DNA of 9,652 bases from Streptococcus sp. UBA6071 (GCA_002436115.1 DIXV01000077.1:8793-18444); one strand, 5' to 3'. Shown: positions 1 through 6,662, counted from the stretch's first letter. Numbers and translations: made by a program. Notes: generated from the sequence alone by a model not told the origin.

Positions 1-792
1 TCAATTTACCTTTCCTTTCATGATGTGAGGTTGCTATCTCATAGTTATGAGTGGAACAATTTTTCAAACTTTGCATCCTTACTTTCAGACAAGCAAGTTA
101 TTCGTGCACTCCAAAACACAGCGTTCTTTGCAGCGGTTGTAGTGCCAACGCAAACTGTGATTGCTTTAGTAATTGCGTATGTCCTGAGTAACCAGGGCGT
201 ACGGGGGAAAAAGTTTTTTAGGTTAATATATTTTTTACCAACTTTAACCTCATCAGCGGCTCTGACAATGATTTTTATGTTCATCTTTAACCTTAATGGT
301 CCTGTTAACAGCTTTTTAATGAGCTTGGGCGTTTTAGCAGAACCGATAAACTTCCTAGACGATACGAGCTGGACATTAAAAGTTATCATGGCAATGAATA
401 TTTGGTCAACAGTTCCCTACTTTATGACAATTTATTTGGCTTCCTTAGTTGACTTGCCTGCAAGTCTTTATGAGGCAGCAGAAATAGACGGAGCAAACGG
501 CTTTGACAAACTACGTTTTATTACGATTCCCTACTTGAGACCAATAACAACATACGTACTGTTGACGGGTATCATCGGGACATTCCAAATGTTTGACCAG
601 GCCTATATTTTCTCTGGAGGTACGGGTGGTCCGGCTAACTCAACATTGACCGTATCTCTATTGATATTCCAATATGCATTTGGGCAAAACAATCAGATGG
701 GGTATGCTGCAGTCTTAGCGATAATGTTAGCTATTATTATCTTTATTGTCACTCGAATAGCTGAAAAACTGAATGGAGGAAATCAATTATGA
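1..792 (+). CDS. Sugar ABC transporter permease, MalF-type (5' end cut by window)
   Basis: Inner subunit of a CUT1-family carbohydrate importer, in the cytoplasmic membrane. The reading frame is open from position 1 with no stop, and the codons before the GTG at 25 read SIYLSFHD, which fits the usual MalF-type stretch after the first membrane segment. The GTG is therefore probably not the start, and roughly the first 30 residues, including one membrane helix, lie outside the window. Several hydrophobic segments follow, for example near 115-190, 225-295, 375-445 and 715-765. The EAA loop that docks on the ATPase is intact at about 472-543 (EAAEIDGA, then two prolines four residues apart). The stop overlaps the next gene's start (ATGA at 789-792), so the two permeases are translationally coupled. 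No ATPase gene is visible; streptococci often use one shared ATPase. The sugar cannot be deduced. Confidence 0.93.
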   Translation, partial: SIYLSFHDVRLLSHSYEWNNFSNFASLLSDKQVIRALQNTAFFAAVVVPTQTVIALVIAYVLSNQGVRGKKFFRLIYFLPTLTSSAALTMIFMFIFNLNGPVNSFLMSLGVLAEPINFLDDTSWTLKVIMAMNIWSTVPYFMTIYLASLVDLPASLYEAAEIDGANGFDKLRFITIPYLRPITTYVLLTGIIGTFQMFDQAYIFSGGTGGPANSTLTVSLLIFQYAFGQNNQMGYAAVLAIMLAIIIFIVTRIAEKLNGGNQL

Positions 793-1634
793 GACCAACG
801 CGTAAGAAAACGTTATTGAAGACTTTACTTTATGCGATACTCATTGGCTATGCTTTTATCACCTTCTATCCTTTTTTATGGGCAGTTGCAGCCAGTTTTA
901 AACCATTAAGAGAGATTACAGGTGGCGATTTATCTCTTATTTCTGAAAATTTCACCATTGAACAATACGAATATCTCTTCTCACCGAGTTCGGGATCGAT
1001 GTTTATGCAATGGTTGAGCAATTCAATTATTATTTCAGTAATTGGTACAACGATTAACCTTTTCCTAAATACTATGGCAGGCTATTCTTTAGCGAGATTG
1101 CATTATCCTGGTAGGCAAAAACTTTATTACGGAATTCTTGCAATGATGATGGTTCCTAGTCAAGTACTGTTAATCCCAAACTATCTCATTATCAAGAATA
1201 TGGGAATGTTGGACAGTTTTTCTGCTTTGATTTTGCCAGCAGCTGTTAATATCGGCAATATCTTTATGATGAGACAATTCTTTATGTCTTTTCCCAAAGA
1301 TGTTGAAGAAGCCGCAACTATAGACGGCCTTTCTCGCACAGGCGTATTCTTTAAAATAGTTATGCCGCTGGCTAAACCCTCTATTGCCACACAAGCTGTC
1401 TTTGTTTTTATGGCATTTTGGAATAACTTTATGTCTCCTATGCTTTATATTCACTCTCCTGAAAAATTCACTCTAACTTTAGGTCTTCAGACCTTACAGC
1501 GTGCAGAAGCAGGTGGTACATTATGGAATCGGGTGATGGCAGCCTCCATAATCACGATTATACCAATTGTTATCCTGTATATTATTTTTAATCGTTACTT
1601 CCTTCAAGGAGTTAGAATGGATGGAGAAAAATAG
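789..1634 (+). CDS. Sugar ABC transporter permease, MalG-type
   Basis: Second membrane subunit of the same CUT1 importer, 281 residues, a usual length for MalG-type proteins. A short basic N-terminus (RPTRKK) is followed by a first membrane helix at about residues 12-35, with further helices near 80-100, 112-132, 143-163, 200-220 and 250-270. The EAA cytoplasmic loop is at residues 174-197: EEAATIDG, then prolines 193 and 197, four residues apart. The start ATG overlaps the upstream stop by 4 nt and is preceded by GGAGGA at 775-780. The stop at 1632-1634 directly abuts the start of the phosphoglucomutase gene, so all three genes are one transcription unit. The family is certain; the transported sugar is not. 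The downstream beta-phosphoglucomutase suggests an alpha-linked glucose disaccharide or oligosaccharide. Confidence 0.95.
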   Translation: MRPTRKKTLLKTLLYAILIGYAFITFYPFLWAVAASFKPLREITGGDLSLISENFTIEQYEYLFSPSSGSMFMQWLSNSIIISVIGTTINLFLNTMAGYSLARLHYPGRQKLYYGILAMMMVPSQVLLIPNYLIIKNMGMLDSFSALILPAAVNIGNIFMMRQFFMSFPKDVEEAATIDGLSRTGVFFKIVMPLAKPSIATQAVFVFMAFWNNFMSPMLYIHSPEKFTLTLGLQTLQRAEAGGTLWNRVMAASIITIIPIVILYIIFNRYFLQGVRMDGEK

Positions 1635-2306
1635 ATGTTTAAAGCAGTTCTCTTTGATTTAGATGGGGTTGTGACAGATACCGCAGAATACCACTACTTA
1701 GCTTGGAAAGAGTTAGCAAACGACTTAGGTTTTACTATTGATAGAGATTTCAATGAGACACTAAAAGGTGTCTCACGAGAGGAATCGCTTCGCCGTGTAC
1801 TGGAGAAAGGTGGCTTAGAAGGTTCCTTTTCACCTGAGGAATTAGAGGGTCTTGCGGCTAAAAAAAATGCAAATTACGTTGAGATGATACAAGGGGTTTC
1901 ACCAGATGATGTCTATCCTGGTATTTTAGCATTATTGAAAGAATTAAAATTAACTGATATTCGAGTTGGATTAGCGTCGGCAAGTAAAAATGGACCATTT
2001 CTAATTAAACAACTTCAGCTATCAGACTATTTTGATGTTATTATAGATCCATCTATAATTAAACAGGGGAAACCAGCTCCAGACATTTTTCTAGCTGCCG
2101 CAGAAGGTCTAGGAGTGAGTATTACATCATCTATTGCTATTGAAGATGCCACAGCAGGTATTGCAGCAATTCAGGCTGCAGGGGCACTTCCAATCGGAGT
2201 AGGAGCTGCAAGTGTTTTAGGGGATGCTATTGCGATTGTTCCTGAGACCAGTCAGTTAAGTCTAGATTATCTTATTTCCGTTTGGAATAAAAATAAGAGA
2301 TTGTAA
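1635..2306 (+). CDS. pgmB: Beta-phosphoglucomutase
   Basis: Cytosolic HAD-superfamily enzyme interconverting beta-glucose 1-phosphate and glucose 6-phosphate. At 223 residues it matches the usual length of about 220. Visible catalytic features are the DLDG motif with nucleophile Asp8 and acid/base Asp10, His20 in the cap, the cap motif GVSREESL around residues 45-52, SASKN at 115-119, Lys146 in GKPAPD, and the Mg-binding IEDATAG with Glu170 and Asp171. This combination, especially GVSRE and SASKN, is typical of true beta-PGM rather than a generic HAD phosphatase. The start directly abuts the permease stop, with GGAG at 1623-1626 inside the permease gene. The enzyme normally follows an inverting GH65 phosphorylase (maltose, trehalose, kojibiose or nigerose type). 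None is in the window, so I infer one upstream or elsewhere. Confidence 0.95.
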   Translation: MFKAVLFDLDGVVTDTAEYHYLAWKELANDLGFTIDRDFNETLKGVSREESLRRVLEKGGLEGSFSPEELEGLAAKKNANYVEMIQGVSPDDVYPGILALLKELKLTDIRVGLASASKNGPFLIKQLQLSDYFDVIIDPSIIKQGKPAPDIFLAAAEGLGVSITSSIAIEDATAGIAAIQAAGALPIGVGAASVLGDAIAIVPETSQLSLDYLISVWNKNKRL

Positions 2307-2573
2307 TAGAAAGTGTCTAATACCCGTTGATAAGCATCGGAAATCAAATCTCCAGAAGTTGACTTTAACCACTTGTATTTTTTGAGAGCAGGTCTTTGTT
2401 CGAACTAAAAAAGGGTCTTGAGAGCAGACTGATGTAAGAGGACTAAGCGAGAACATTTTCACCTTGTTCTCACCTTTTTTAACAGCTGGATCATCAGTAT
2501 CTTACAGGTGTAAAGTTGACAGGATTAAAGCTGTAAGTCAGAAGATAAGGGCAAGCGTTCCGAAACGGGAAGC
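2307..2573. other. Convergent intergenic region, no gene seen
   Basis: This gap separates the 3' ends of pgmB (+) and the LysR-type gene (-). I find no convincing coding frame. It contains a 10-bp direct repeat (TTGAGAGCAG at 2382-2391 and 2418-2427), a probable terminator hairpin at 2449-2480, and an inverted repeat CTTACAG (2501-2507) / CTGTAAG (2531-2537). A hairpin with one bulge, AGC-TTCC / GGAA-GCT at 2554-2574, lies just past the LysR stop but has no good T-run on the minus strand. No tRNA or known riboswitch was recognised. Confidence 0.6.
2449..2480 (+). terminator. Probable terminator of the ABC permease-pgmB operon
   Basis: A perfect 7-bp stem, GAGAACA (2449-2455) with TGTTCTC (2465-2471), has a 9-nt loop. 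It is followed after three bases by a run of six T (2475-2480). The stem is only moderately GC-rich and lies 143 nt past the pgmB stop, so it is plausible rather than strong. Confidence 0.5.
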
Positions 2574-3479
2574 TCATTTATAGTGGCATGAAAGCATGTA
2601 ATCAGTTAATTCATCAATGAAGAGCGTTTGATGACTAGCTTCTTTCTCGTTCTTCCATGCAAGGCCATATGGAGTATTATTAATGGTGTCTGGTAGGTGT
2701 AGTGGAATTGCTGAAATTTCTGTTTTTGTTGGAACTTCAAAATCAGGAACAAGAGCAATGCCTAAACCACTTTCCACTAACATTATGGAGACATCCACAT
2801 CGTCACAAAAGTATATGAGGATGTTTGGTATTTTCTCTTGGAGGTAAGATACGAGTTGTTTAAGTTCGATAGTTCCAACGGATTCTTCTGGAATAATAAG
2901 ATATTGTTCTGTTAGGTCCTCGATTTGTATCTGATGTTTTGTTGAGAGTGCGGATTTTCGAGACATTAGGCAGATAAATTTTCCTAAGTAAAATTCTCTC
3001 GTTGAGAGCTCTTTAGCATGATATATTTCTTTCGTTGTGTAAAGCAGGATATCCATTTTATTTTCGAGGATATTTTGAATGCCTGTTTTGGCATCACATT
3101 TACGAAAGTAAAGATAAACTTCAGGATTTTTGGCATTATAAGATCTGATAAAGGGAGGTAACCACTTTTTTTCAAAGGAGTTAGCAGAAAACGCAATTGC
3201 AATTTTGGTATCATAGTGTTTTTGAGTATTTTTAACCCTTGTTTTTGCAATATTTTCTCTTGTTAGAATTTCTTTAGCATCTTTATAAAAGATGTCTCCT
3301 GCTACTGTTAGAGAGATACTTCGCTTGGTGCGTGTAAAGAGCTGGACACCTAATTCATCTTCTAAAGATCGAATTTGATGAGATACAGTAGGTTGTGTGA
3401 TGTAGAGTCTTCTGGCAGCGGTAGAGAAATTCAAGACTTCAGCAACCTGTATGAAACATTCGAGTTGTTTACTATTCAT
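2574..3479 (-). CDS. LysR-family transcriptional regulator
   Basis: DNA-binding regulator of 301 residues, the normal LysR length. The N-terminal winged helix-turn-helix spans about residues 3-62 and carries the family pattern: FSTAARRLYITQPTVSHQIR, then LEDELGVQLFTR and LTVAG. The rest, from about residue 90, fits the two-lobed effector domain, including the ESGLGIALVPDF stretch near the C-terminus typical of these proteins. The start ATG (3477-3479) is preceded by AAAGGAG (plus-strand 3490-3496) at 10-nt spacing. The gene is divergent from the NmrA/SDR-type gene, and their promoters overlap, so it very likely regulates that gene and itself. The effector is unknown. In noncanonical fashion the intergenic DNA shows long perfect symmetry. 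No other LysR target is evident in the window. Confidence 0.95.
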   Translation of the reverse strand: MNSKQLECFIQVAEVLNFSTAARRLYITQPTVSHQIRSLEDELGVQLFTRTKRSISLTVAGDIFYKDAKEILTRENIAKTRVKNTQKHYDTKIAIAFSANSFEKKWLPPFIRSYNAKNPEVYLYFRKCDAKTGIQNILENKMDILLYTTKEIYHAKELSTREFYLGKFICLMSRKSALSTKHQIQIEDLTEQYLIIPEESVGTIELKQLVSYLQEKIPNILIYFCDDVDVSIMLVESGLGIALVPDFEVPTKTEISAIPLHLPDTINNTPYGLAWKNEKEASHQTLFIDELTDYMLSCHYK

Positions 3480-3498
3480 AGGGTAAGCACTCCTTTAT

Positions 3499-3527
3499 TT
3501 ATAATAGATAATTTCTATCTATTATAA
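3499..3527. promoter_or_regulatory. Perfect 12-bp-arm inverted repeat, candidate LysR operator
   Basis: TTATAATAGATA (3499-3510) and TATCTATTATAA (3516-3527) are exact reverse complements around a 5-bp spacer. The right arm covers the predicted -10 box of the LysR gene (3521-3526, minus strand), which suits negative autoregulation. The arms contain T-N11-A spacings of the kind bound by LysR dimers. The symmetry is seen directly; the binding protein is inferred from position. The repeat is very AT-rich. Confidence 0.55.
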
Positions 3528-3550
3528 TATTTTTCAATTAGACATGTCTA
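3521..3550 (-). promoter_or_regulatory. Promoter of the LysR-family gene
   Basis: On the minus strand the -35 box TAGACA (plus-strand 3545-3550, five of six consensus bases) is 18 bp from a perfect TATAAT -10 (plus-strand 3521-3526). The -35 is one half of the palindrome shared with the divergent promoter. Transcription would start near 3514, leaving a leader of about 35 nt before the ATG. Confidence 0.55.
3539..3550. promoter_or_regulatory. 12-bp palindrome holding both -35 boxes
   Basis: TAGACATGTCTA is a perfect palindrome. Each strand reads TAGACA, which serves as the -35 box for the promoter leaving in that direction. A protein bound here would affect both promoters at once. The half-site TAGA also occurs in the neighbouring 12-bp-arm repeat (AATAGATA), which suggests that one regulator binds both. 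Confidence 0.5.
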
Positions 3551-3567
3551 TAGTTTGCTGGTAAAAT
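3539..3567 (+). promoter_or_regulatory. Promoter of the NmrA/SDR-type gene
   Basis: The -35 box TAGACA (3539-3544) is separated by 17 bp from the -10 box TAAAAT (3562-3567); each matches consensus at five of six positions. The predicted start is near 3574, very close to the AAGGAG ribosome binding site at 3580-3585, so the leader is short (about 20 nt). Confidence 0.6.
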
Positions 3568-3592
3568 AGAAGAAAAATCAAGGAGAAATCAG

Positions 3593-4567
3593 ATGAAATA
3601 CATTGTTACAGGCTGTGATGGTCAGTTAGGTGGTCGGGTTGCAGAAAATATGTTAAAAGAAGTAAATCCCTCTGATATCATATTGACTTGCCCATTTTTG
3701 GAAAAACTAGATTCTGAGAAAAAGGACCGATGGGAAAAGTTAGGAGTGACTATCCGACAGGCGAACTATGATAATGTTGATGAGATGGTTCGAGCGTTTA
3801 CAGGGGGCAATCGTATTTATATTGTATCAGCCGTAACGATTGGGGAAGTCCGTATACAGCAACACAAAAATGTTGTTGATGCAGCTATTAAAGCAGGGGT
3901 TAAACACCTTACCTACACGTCATTTTTGGGGGCGAGTGATCCAGCCTATGCTCACGTTTATGTTACCCCAGACCATACAGCGACAGAAAACTACATCCGT
4001 CAAATGGCAGCTAACTATGATGTAGATTACAACTTTATGCAAGATAATCTATATTTGGAAAATTATTTGACAACATCGGTTATGTTGGCTTTAATGTCGG
4101 GAAATAAGTGGTACACAACAGCAGGAGAAGGGCGAGGGACTTTTATTCCTAAGGATGATGTTGCGCGCGTGGCAACAGCTCTTCTTCTTGGAAAGGGTGA
4201 GCCAAGAAGAACCTACAAAGTATGTGGCATAGAATCAATATCGCAACGTGATATTGCAAACTTGATTAGTGACTTATCAGGCTATACGATTGACTATTGT
4301 CCAGTAAGTCACGAAGCCTTTTTTGACTATCTTGATTCTATGCATATTCCACGTGAAGCAACGGGTGACTATTCTAAAGCTCCCGTTCCGTGGTGTGGTA
4401 ATGATATGGTGACAAATGAGGCTAGTATTGCAGAAGGACTTATGGATGTACAGTCAACTGATGTGGAACTTCTTACGGGAAGAAAACCGAAAACCGCTCG
4501 TGAACTAGCAAAAGATTATGCTTATATTTGGGAAAATAATATTCAAAATTGGAGAGATATAAAGTAG
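3593..4567 (+). CDS. NmrA-like/SDR-family NAD(P)-binding protein
   Basis: Predicted cytosolic Rossmann-fold protein of 324 residues. Residues 1-14 form the nucleotide-binding turn TGCDGQLGG with glycines 7, 10 and 13 (GxxGxxG). A conserved-looking Asp60 follows strand 3 (RQANYDN), and residues 90-116 (QHKNVVDAAIKAGVKHLTYTSFLGAS) fit the NmrA and quinone-oxidoreductase-2 (QorB-like) pattern. These families include NAD(P)H quinone reductases and redox sensors without catalysis, so the reaction is not assignable. The end of strand 2 reads TCPFLEK, without the arginine NADPH-users often have there, leaving cofactor choice open. The C-terminal extension from about residue 230 is probably the substrate lobe. 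AAGGAG at 3580-3585 supports the start. It is a single-gene unit with its own terminator, divergent from the LysR regulator. Confidence 0.85.
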   Translation: MKYIVTGCDGQLGGRVAENMLKEVNPSDIILTCPFLEKLDSEKKDRWEKLGVTIRQANYDNVDEMVRAFTGGNRIYIVSAVTIGEVRIQQHKNVVDAAIKAGVKHLTYTSFLGASDPAYAHVYVTPDHTATENYIRQMAANYDVDYNFMQDNLYLENYLTTSVMLALMSGNKWYTTAGEGRGTFIPKDDVARVATALLLGKGEPRRTYKVCGIESISQRDIANLISDLSGYTIDYCPVSHEAFFDYLDSMHIPREATGDYSKAPVPWCGNDMVTNEASIAEGLMDVQSTDVELLTGRKPKTARELAKDYAYIWENNIQNWRDIK

Positions 4568-4570
4568 GGA

Positions 4571-4597
4571 AGAAGGCCATTTTGATGGTCTTTTTCT
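4571..4597 (+). terminator. Rho-independent terminator after the NmrA/SDR-type gene
   Basis: AGGCCAT (4574-4580) pairs with ATGGTCT (4585-4591), including one G-T pair, around a TTTG tetraloop. The stem can extend by about three weaker pairs, and T-rich sequence (4591-4597) follows at once. It lies 4 nt after the stop codon, so it clearly ends this transcript. Confidence 0.8.
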
Positions 4598-4729
4598 TAT
4601 TGCAACATAAGATAGGAGCAGCTACTTTCTTTTTAGCACGTCATCTCTCTAGCTGAATCAACTTCATGCCCCTTGTTCGCTGGGGCTTTCATTTACTGCT
4701 TTATGGAAAATAGAATCAGACAAAATAAA

Positions 4730-4745
4730 AATAAAGCGCTTGCAC
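4730..4745 (-). promoter_or_regulatory. Second, weaker cre-like site over the -35 box
   Basis: Read on the minus strand, GTGCAAGCGCTTTATT keeps the cre core TGNAARCGNWWW but misses the first base and the terminal CA. It overlaps the -35 box TTGCAC, where binding would occlude RNA polymerase. It could also be a chance AAGCGCTT palindrome. Confidence 0.35.
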
Positions 4746-4768
4746 AAGGAGTTTTTTTGTGGTAAAAT
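4740..4768 (+). promoter_or_regulatory. Promoter for the LPXTG surface-protein gene
   Basis: TTGCAC (4740-4745) and TAAAAT (4763-4768) are 17 bp apart, each one or two bases from consensus, with a TG upstream of the -10. The predicted start is near 4775, giving a leader of about 270 nt before the ATG at 5043. No better promoter was seen closer to the gene. Confidence 0.65.
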
Positions 4769-4782
4769 ACTAGTGTAACGAT

Positions 4783-4798
4783 GTGCAAACGTTTCCAT
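4783..4798 (+). promoter_or_regulatory. CcpA-binding cre site just downstream of the promoter
   Basis: TGCAAACGTTTCCA (4784-4797) fits the cre pattern TGNAANCGNWNNCA at every defined base. Against the stricter WTGNAARCGNWWWCAW it misses at two positions. It lies roughly 8-23 bp after the predicted transcription start, a position where CcpA blocks elongation or initiation, so repression of the surface-protein gene in the presence of a preferred sugar is inferred. Confidence 0.7.
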
Positions 4799-5042
4799 TT
4801 TGCCAGTTGTAGCTTTTCTGCTTATGAGATGATTTGCTCTATCCTAAATAATAAAAGTGTTAGTCAGGTGTGTGCTTTTCTGTAAGAGTGTTACACAAAA
4901 GACCACTTGCTAGCAAACTTATCAAGATGAAAATCCAATCAAAAGCCATAAAAATCCCTAAAGATAAGAAGTTTAGGAAAACAATCTAGTTACTGTTCAC
5001 TATGACAGCCCTAGAAAACTGTAAGGACAAAGGAGGCTTATC

Positions 5043-6662
5043 ATGAGAAAGAAAATAGTATTAGGTCTAACCGTAGCAGTGCTTTGTTTGGCAAAAACGA
5101 TAAGCGTGGATGCGGCGGAAATTAAGGGAATTGTTAAGCAGTATACGAATGAGGTGGCTCGCACCTTTGTTCAGCAACCTAATGGGCGCTTTAATGCTAC
5201 ACAACCAGCTTGGGCTCAGGCTCCCAACCTCAATCGTGTTGGTGTTACCATAACAAATGAAGCAGGTACAGTGGTCTATTCTGGTGAAACAACAACCATA
5301 TCAGTTGGAGGTAGTTTCTCTGCCCCAAATTTACCGGCAGGAACTTATACCGTAACAGTGGCTTCAGCAGGTCTAACGCCACTACCGTTTGCTACGGGGA
5401 TGACCATCCAACCACAAATGCAAGCAACCGTAACCCTTTCATCGGACAATGATGTTCAGAATTTGTACTGGATTTTAGCTAGCCAATCTAAGCGTGTTTT
5501 AGCCATAAGTAAGCACGGAACATTCCCTGAAGGTCAAACAGGTACTGATCAAAACAACACCCCTATTAACTACCGTGTTTGGTATCAAGGAGGAGACGTT
5601 GTCTCCACCTATTCGACAGGAGGGATTAATTACGTTTACTTTAAAGGGGCGCTTGTCGGAGATACCTTGGGACTTTATGCTAGCGCCTTAACCGTTCCAA
5701 CCTTAAGTGATGAAGAGAAGGCTTATGGATGGAGCTTTAAGGGTTGGCGGATTAACCAAGATGCAAGACTTTATTCTGGTGAAGAAGTTAGTAATCTTCG
5801 TATATCAGAAGACATCACCTTAGAAGCTATTTTCGAGGCACCTACCTATACCGTAACCTTTGCAACAGATGAAGAAAAAGGAAGTATTGAAGGGCAAGCA
5901 ACCGTGTCTTATTCTATTGAAGGTAATACAAGCAGTGTTTCAGACGTCATAAATGCTACAGTTCCTACAGCAACCGCTAAACCAGGATACACCTTTATGG
6001 GGTGGTATAGTGATCATACGACAAATGTCATTGATGAGACAAGCTTGCTCAGTACAAACATCAAGAGTAATCTGGTCTATTATGCAAAATATATAAAAGA
6101 CGACCTCACAATTGAGATCGGTGCAAATGGCAACTGGTTTATTGACGGGGTTGACACTGGAAAACCATCACAGGGCTCTACAGGTGCTCCAGGCAAGGAT
6201 GCAGACCCTCTGACTGTCACGGCAACAGACTTGGATGCTGAGGGAAATACCGTTGTCACGTTCTCAGATGGCAGTAAGATAACCCTCAAAAAAGGTGCAG
6301 ATGGTCAAGCAGGAGCAACACCAACCATTAGCATTGATGCAAATGGTTACTGGGTCATTGATGGCATAGTGACTTCTGCCAAGGCTCAGGGAGAAGATGG
6401 TAGCGATGGGGTAACTCCAGATATTAAAATAGGCACGAATGGAAATTGGTTTGTCAATGGTTCTGATACAGGAGTTTCCAGTAAAGCTCAGCTAACAACA
6501 GGTCAAACCAATGAGGCTATGCAAGCTGCTATCAATACCTTTAGTAAGGCAATTTTACCAGCAACGGGAACGGAACAAGGTTTCTTGTTGGCAATGGCAG
6601 TTGCTTCTGGCTTACTTGTTTTTGGTGGCTACTCTATGGGACGGAGTAAGGAGCACAAATAA
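5043..6662 (+). CDS. LPXTG cell-wall-anchored surface protein with InlB-type and NGNWFIDG-like repeats
   Basis: Secreted protein of 539 residues, predicted to be covalently fixed to peptidoglycan by sortase A. A signal peptide occupies residues 1-24 (basic MRKK, hydrophobic core, cleavage near VDA-AE). Residues 26-135 look like a beta-sandwich of the Cna-B/carboxypeptidase-regulatory type (VTITNEAGTVVYSG, later LPAGTYTVTV). Residues 170-265 and 268-351 end in sequences resembling InlB B / Flg_new repeats (SFKGWRIN; YTFMGWYSD, then YYAKY). Three copies of a short repeat follow at about 355-373, 427-445 and 459-477 (IGANGNWFIDG, IDANGYWVIDG, IGTNGNWFVNG), separated by Gly/Asp-rich collagen-like linkers such as GAPGKDAD. 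The sorting signal is LPATGT (505-510), a hydrophobic helix and the basic tail GRSKEHK. AAAGGAGG (5029-5036) sets the start. A role in adhesion or host contact is inferred only; the ligand is unknown. Confidence 0.93.
   Translation: MRKKIVLGLTVAVLCLAKTISVDAAEIKGIVKQYTNEVARTFVQQPNGRFNATQPAWAQAPNLNRVGVTITNEAGTVVYSGETTTISVGGSFSAPNLPAGTYTVTVASAGLTPLPFATGMTIQPQMQATVTLSSDNDVQNLYWILASQSKRVLAISKHGTFPEGQTGTDQNNTPINYRVWYQGGDVVSTYSTGGINYVYFKGALVGDTLGLYASALTVPTLSDEEKAYGWSFKGWRINQDARLYSGEEVSNLRISEDITLEAIFEAPTYTVTFATDEEKGSIEGQATVSYSIEGNTSSVSDVINATVPTATAKPGYTFMGWYSDHTTNVIDETSLLSTNIKSNLVYYAKYIKDDLTIEIGANGNWFIDGVDTGKPSQGSTGAPGKDADPLTVTATDLDAEGNTVVTFSDGSKITLKKGADGQAGATPTISIDANGYWVIDGIVTSAKAQGEDGSDGVTPDIKIGTNGNWFVNGSDTGVSSKAQLTTGQTNEAMQAAINTFSKAILPATGTEQGFLLAMAVASGLLVFGGYSMGRSKEHK

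Larger units (their letters stand above)
4568..5042. other. 475-bp intergenic region before the surface-protein gene
   Basis: No standard gene was found. The left part holds the terminator at 4571-4597 and a GCCCC/GGGGC hairpin (4668-4672 / 4682-4686) followed by a poor T-run. The middle holds a promoter with two cre-like elements. From about 4775 to 5042 there is an unusually long leader. It includes GTGTAAC (4773-4779) complementary to GTTACAC (4890-4896), a palindrome TTGCTAGCAA (4907-4916), a repeated GCTTTTCTG (4812-4820, 4874-4882), and a 20-codon basic reading frame (4927-4989) without a ribosome binding site. Confidence 0.6.

Noticed and set aside
25..27. GTG as the start of the first permease
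   Set aside because: The frame stays open to position 1 and the codons before the GTG match the expected MalF-type sequence; there is no ribosome binding site before it.
2391..2415. GTTCGAAC as a tRNA T-loop
   Set aside because: It is a short palindrome with no acceptor or anticodon stems around it.
2516..2544. TTGACA at 2516-2521 as a promoter
   Set aside because: No acceptable -10 box lies 16-18 bp downstream, and no gene follows on the plus strand before the LysR-type gene, which runs the other way.
4668..4686. GCCCC/GGGGC hairpin as a terminator
   Set aside because: The stem is short (5 bp) and the downstream T-run is broken (TTTCATTT); a convincing terminator already lies at 4571-4597.
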